Shown: piece after piece, positions 59,636 through 64,000 of the stretch
How the letters are laid out: each line of letters begins with the position of its first letter
Numbering within the stretch: the stretch's first letter is position 1
DNA from: Trichopria drosophilae
Taxonomy: Eukaryota > Arthropoda > Insecta > Hymenoptera > Diapriidae
Assembly: GCA_030407085.1 (NCBI GenBank)
Contig: CM059586.1
Span: 86,611,501 to 86,675,500, forward strand
Direction of reading: 5' to 3'
DNA: 64,000 bases
Notes under the pieces: generated by a model
Seen by the model: only the letters and a program-made list of their open reading frames with translations
Told to the model about the DNA's origin: nothing
Databases searched by the model: none
Program-made: the position numbers and the translations under genes

Positions 59636-60346
59636 TTGCAGCAGTGCGTAAGTAAATGTTTTTCCCCGGAGGAGTCGTGATGCGTCGGGGTGGTCGATTC
59701 CCTGGTGTAAATGTCCAAACCGTACTGGCCTTCCTCCGGAAAATTTATTGTGAATGTTACGATGTCGTCATTCATCACCGTGTGTGTCACGTACTTTGAT
59801 AGGCGTTTTTCTTCAATTCCGTTCTTGTGCAAGGTCGCCATAAAATCCGTGAGCGATCGCGACATTCGAAACTGGATCTCCAACTCACGACCAGCGAATA
59901 CCAGAGCTTCCTAGATAATTCAATTTTCATTAGTGGCATAATTATATGCATTTAAACTACTTGTGAATACTAGCGTATTATGCAGAGAAAAAGGTAACGT
60001 CATAATCAAGGAAGCATAGAAAACTAATTACTTAATGTTCTTTTGCACTTTTAATAAGCTAATGTTATTTATGAGCAGAAATTCTTACTTGGTGAGTGAT
60101 CGGAACAAGTCCGAATAGTCTCGTGGCTTTGGTCGGTCCCCATTCACCACTGGCGCAGTCTGGAAGTGGAACCATGACCGTCTGCAACTCTTCGCAGGAG
60201 ATTTTAAATTTACAAACACTTTTGAATTTCATCGGTTCGCCAGTCAAGTATTCCTTGGGTGTGACTGCATTTGCAAAAACGTCCAAGAGGAAAGCACCAG
60301 AGCAAGGAGCGTGAACGCGAAATGCCACAAGATTTCCGACGACGGA
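59636..60346 (-). CDS. Hillarin / kyphoscoliosis-peptidase-like gene (two internal exons)
   Basis: Two adjoining exons on the minus strand: 60346-60089 (86 codons, starting SVVGNLVAFRVHAPCSGAF) and 59910-59636 (275 nt, starting EALVFAGRELEIQF). The joint is in phase 0 with GT at 60088-60087 and AG at 59912-59911. The reading includes GEWGPTKATRLFGLVPITH and FPEEGQYGLDIYTRE, which I recognise as the region after the transglutaminase-like core of hillarin/KY proteins (cytoskeletal, septin- or filamin-linked in animals). The catalytic core and any LIM domain would lie to the right, beyond recognisable exons. The donor after HLLTHCCK (GT at 59635-59634) points to further 3' exons to the left that I could not identify. 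Identity rests on family resemblance from memory. Confidence 0.75.
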
Positions 60347-60736
60347 CTGTTGGACAAATGATAACTTTAGATTTGTTTACGTGTACTTAATATATTTAAT
60401 AATTATTCGATATTTAATATTATCGTCGCGTACGCCCCTAACGGCTACAAATGTAACTAGGATTATCGGAATAATAAAGATTCATGCTTGAAAAAGAAGT
60501 ATTAAATACATTCAATAAATTACACACAAAAAATTGTTCAAAATCTGAAATTATTTAAAAACCTATTAACAAAACCTAACATAATTTTCCAAATCTTCAC
60601 GAAGGTGTAATTTAAAGTTTTTAAGATTCTAGGTTTGGTTTGTTTTCTACATTCACTAAATATCTTAACATTAATTCCTTCACATTAGAAGAAGAAATTA
60701 ATATTAAGTTAAGTTTTTTACATGTTTTGATAATTA
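60347..60736. other. Between hillarin-like exons and Penelope relic
   Basis: Contains GCGTACGCCCCTAACGGC at about 60428, echoed at about 62565 (GCGTACGCACCTAACGGCG), so the two mark copies of one dispersed repeat. No exon was seen. Confidence 0.4.
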
Positions 60737-61364
60737 ATGAAAACAATATACTTTTTACAGATTGGTTTCATAAAAAAACTTTTTTCGGGTAGATATCTGA
60801 ATTACACTTCTAACCATCCTTTATGCTATAAATTACGATCAGCCTTTGTTATTGAAGAAAGCATTAGAAAAAGAGTTCGTAATTATTATAATCCTTTACA
60901 AATTGTTTCTAAAAATTAAAATTTTAAAAAACCGTTAGTATCCCTTACGTTCAAGGTATTTTTGAAAAAATTAAACATATTTTAAAAGATAATAACATCA
61001 AAATTGTACATAAACCGTTTAATACAAACATAGGTGGTATAAAACCTTTTAAAGATAAAACGGACAATCTTCATAAAAAAGAAGTAGTTTATGAAATTAG
61101 ATGTAAAAACTGAAACGGAGTTTACATAAGTGAAATAGGACGCTTATTAAAAAATAGAATTACTGAACATAAAAAAAAAACATTTTTGGAGACGTTAATA
61201 AATACACAGGATTAACTTTACACAGAATAAATAAGGGGCATATGTTTGATTTCGAAAATGTTAAAATCTTAACCATATAGAGAAATAAGAATAAAAGGAA
61301 ACACATAGAAAATTATTACATTAAGAAAAACAAATTTGCAGTTAACATCAGATTTGAAAAATAA
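60737..61364 (+). pseudogene. Penelope-like element relic: RT end plus GIY-YIG nuclease
   Basis: Reading across frameshifts: SGRYLNYTSNHPLCYKL (end of the Penelope RT), then VSLPYVQGIFEKIKHILKDN and IVHKPFNTNIGGIKPF. Then VVYEIRCKN, a TGA where a Cys is expected, NGVYISEIGRLLKNRITEHK (GIY-YIG strands), GLTLHRINKGHMFDFENVKI, and the end at 61364. Several frameshifts and two stops make it dead. A weak hammerhead-like motif follows at 61931. Confidence 0.8.
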
Positions 61365-61930
61365 AATTTATCAGAATTGTATTTTCCACTTTTATATGTT
61401 TATATTTTATATGCGAGGACATCTACGTATGTATATATTAGTGTATTCTTGTATGTATGTTAGTCTGTACCCTTGAATGCTTTCGAAAGACTTTACGGTT
61501 AGTTGTGTCTTTACCATCGAAGATTTAACGTAATTTTTTCTTTTTATTCCTCATTTATATTACTTCTTTCGTTTTTATTATTATTATGTTCATTTTTATT
61601 ATAATTAACATCTTACTGAATAACTTGTGTTATTCATATTTCTTTTGTTTTCTAAACATTTACAGTGCTTCTGTAAAAGATGTATGTTCGTTTTCCAGCT
61701 TCTAACGGACTATAACATATATCCAGGTAAGATGTTAAAAACTTTTTTAATAACTATTTTTACGGGTTTTTATTAATTTTGAAAAGTCCTTCGAATCATA
61801 AAGGTTTTCTGTTAGGGAAATTTAATTGTTTATGTATGAATATATTGCGTAAATTTTGTCTAAATTTGTAATTGTAATATACTTTTATTTTGTTAATTTT
61901 TGTTTTATACAGAATAAAAAATATTTTCGA

Positions 61931-61968
61931 ATGGGGACTGCATCAAAACAGTCGAAACGTTAATAAGG
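61931..61968 (+). ncRNA. Decayed hammerhead-like motif after Penelope relic
   Basis: GACTG/CAGTC helix II with loop CATCAAAA, then GAAAC and GTT; the CTGANGA core is not recognisable (CGAATGG). Supported mainly by position 570 bp after the Penelope coding end. Confidence 0.35.
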
Positions 61969-62479
61969 AATTTTTATTACCATCCTTGTCTACACTCCGG
62001 TTTTTAAGGAACACTCAAAGGAAAATTTTCACTTAGGAAAGAACGCAGAAGATTATTCACTAAATATACTTGTTATATACGAAAAAACAATAATATCTAT
62101 TATACATCAATTTCTGTTGATTAATTGATTAAAATGATTCTCACCGCAAGGGTAAGTCGTTTTTTTATTCATTTATATGTGTCCAGCTACTTGGAACCAT
62201 GTTTTCTGACCGTTCAAGTCTCTTGAAATGAAAATTTTGTCACGCGCATTTTTGCCCAAAGGCACAAAACAGTAATTGTATACACTCAAACTGTGATTTT
62301 TACCAGAAATTAATTCAAACCTGACGATTTTGTAAGGTCATTAATGTAAATTTTTATTGATAAACGTAGAAAACTAGTATCGTGACGTCATTTGCCGTTT
62401 CGGAAGACATCGTCAACCCTCGGCTGATTCCGAAGATTTTTCGGAGCATTTATATTATCGGATGTTTTAATTATCATTT

Positions 62480-64000
62480 TCACCTGTTTTTTTATTATTA
62501 AAAAAAAAAAAAAAAAATAAGTACTGTGACAATACATTTATTATCGATGGAACACACTTCGGGTCGCGTACGCACCTAACGGCGACAAATGTAACTAGAT
62601 TAAAGGAATCCTTTGGTGTAGAAATACTTAAATTGATTAAGTTTGTATTTTTCGTATGTTTTTACTATTTTGACTAGTAAAAGTTTCTACATGAGCATTG
62701 TACATTTCATAAGCTTGTATATTTCATTATTCTGGTTAGTGATTTTGTATACATACGAATATTCAGAAGTATTGAAATAATAAAGATATTTGAAAACAAA
62801 TTAAGAAGTATTGGGTACAGTGACAGAACAAAAGAACACAGCGACAAAAAAACACAGACAAATTGAAGAAAAAAAAATTATCACACGATAAAAAGAAATT
62901 TTTTTATTTCGACATCAATATTTGATTAATTAAGAACAAATTATTTTAGATTCTATTGCACGATGATACATTGTTTCGTATGTATATCAGGGATTTGTAG
63001 ATCTACACGCGATGTCGGTTTTGGGAAGTGTGGTCTTTTTTTGACGCTGTTTTTTGTCATGTCGTTGTGTCTGCTTGTCATTGTGTTTTTTTTTGTTGCA
63101 GTGACTTTTGTCGTGTGTGTTTATTTTTGTTGTGTGTTTATTATATAACCATTAAAAACACAACCTAGAAGTCGAGTACTCAAAACAATTCTACAAAAAG
63201 AAATTAATACTTCAATATGTATTGGAAATAATTCTTGGTAAACATTGAAGCATTCAGAAGTATTATAAAGATTCATACTTGAAAAAGAATTAATAAGTAT
63301 TATAAACGGTAAAAGAACACAGCGACAAAAAAAAACATACGACGAAACAGAAAAAAAAATAAAACGTCAAAAAGACAAAAGCCCCAAAAAACACGGCGAA
63401 TTTTTTAATGCATTTTTTTATTTGGACATCAATATTTAAACAATGAAGAAAAAATAATTTTATATTCTATGACATGATGTGCATTTTTCTGATGTATCCC
63501 GCTAAACATGTAACGTAAATGAAACGTTACATGTTATCCCATTTATGGCAAAAACGTAACGTTTCGTAACAACTTCTTGATGCCGTTTACACGACGTTGC
63601 ACAATATCTACATACACAAAGCTAATGCGTAACATTACCAGAATGTCACTTTATAACAGTTTTAAAAACGTTTTATGGAATCGTTTCTGCAACGTCACAA
63701 AATCACCAAGGAAATTTAAAACGTCGCATTCAGGTTACTAACGTAACATTCATGTAATGTTACGAATGCAACGTTTCGTAGACATGATTTGTTGCATATC
63801 TTCTATCGTTTCGGCCGGTTCCATCTCAGACTTCGCCATCAAGATTCGGAAGCTTTCGAATGCAGCATTTATTTTCGTATATTAGCATGATTTACATGCA
63901 ATCTTTTTCTTCTTATAATTATTCTTTTTTCTGGTGCATAATATTATTTGCTATTATTAATTTTGTTCTTTTTATTTCTTATACGTGTGTAACTTAAATA
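62480..64000. repeat. Low-complexity end of window with duplicated block
   Basis: A run of A lies at about 62500-62518. A block starting GAACACAGCGACAAAAAAA occurs at about 62833 and again at about 63313, each followed by ATTTGGACATCAATATTT-type text about 80-110 bp later. This is a diverged direct repeat with about 480-bp spacing. 63500-63790 has several AACGTTAC/GTAACGTT inverted short motifs. No gene was seen. Confidence 0.5.

Noticed and set aside
1..64000. Endogenous virus or LTR retrotransposon
   Set aside because: No gag, protease, integrase or envelope-like frame and no paired LTRs were seen; all retroelements recognised are LINE, Penelope or DIRS types.

Overview
The window is nuclear DNA of an insect. 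It is AT-rich, with spliced genes using GT..AG introns, CCTAA (TTAGG) telomere-type repeats and many transposable elements. The MSL3 protein and the mix of repeats suggest Hymenoptera (a wasp, bee or ant), but this is inference. Four host loci can be read. (1) 1-9812, minus strand: the 5' part of a secreted M1-family aminopeptidase (gene A), continuing past the left edge. (2) 16461-23782, minus strand: a complete tandem paralogue (gene B). Its 11 exons sum to 2,610 nt and give an 869-residue protein with signal peptide, GAMEN, HEXXH-X18-E and the catalytic Tyr. (3) About 30800-33447, minus strand: a third, 3'-only copy (C), broken by a stop and a frameshift and cut by a DIRS retrotransposon. 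(4) 42231-51920, plus strand: a complete 10-exon msl-3 gene (517 residues). Two exons of a hillarin/KY-like gene lie on the minus strand at 59636-60346.

Most of the rest is transposable elements. There is a TRAS/SART-type (R1-clade) LINE between telomeric repeats in intron 2 of gene A. There are Penelope-like fragments with GIY-YIG remnants and hammerhead-ribozyme-like motifs, a DIRS-like element with RNase H and tyrosine recombinase remnants and a nested LINE, a DD41D (rosa-like) mariner relic, and at least fifteen foldback (palindromic) elements. Five foldbacks share TTAA-CCC...GGG-TTAA ends, which suggests non-autonomous piggyBac relatives. Others have TA or 8-bp target duplications (Tc1/mariner-like, hAT-like).

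Layout: 1-9.8 kb gene A with the telomeric LINE; 9.8-16.4 kb intergenic with a TTAA foldback; 16.4-23.8 kb gene B; 23.8-30.4 kb repeats (foldback, Penelope, mariner, minisatellite foldback); 30.4-33.4 kb partial copy C; 33.4-35.6 kb DIRS; 35.6-42.2 kb foldbacks, including a nested Tc1-type MITE with a readable empty site; 42.2-51.9 kb msl-3, with introns 2 and 5 swollen by nested palindromes; 51.9-59.6 kb repeats; 59.6-60.3 kb hillarin-like exons; 60.7-64 kb a Penelope relic and low-complexity DNA.

The most informative structures are these: paralogous copies B and C act as mutual empty sites and expose insertions with clean target duplications; hammerhead-like motifs recur at Penelope termini; and a 4.3-kb palindrome-within-palindrome sits in a dosage-compensation-complex gene. 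No clearly new enzymatic system was identified.
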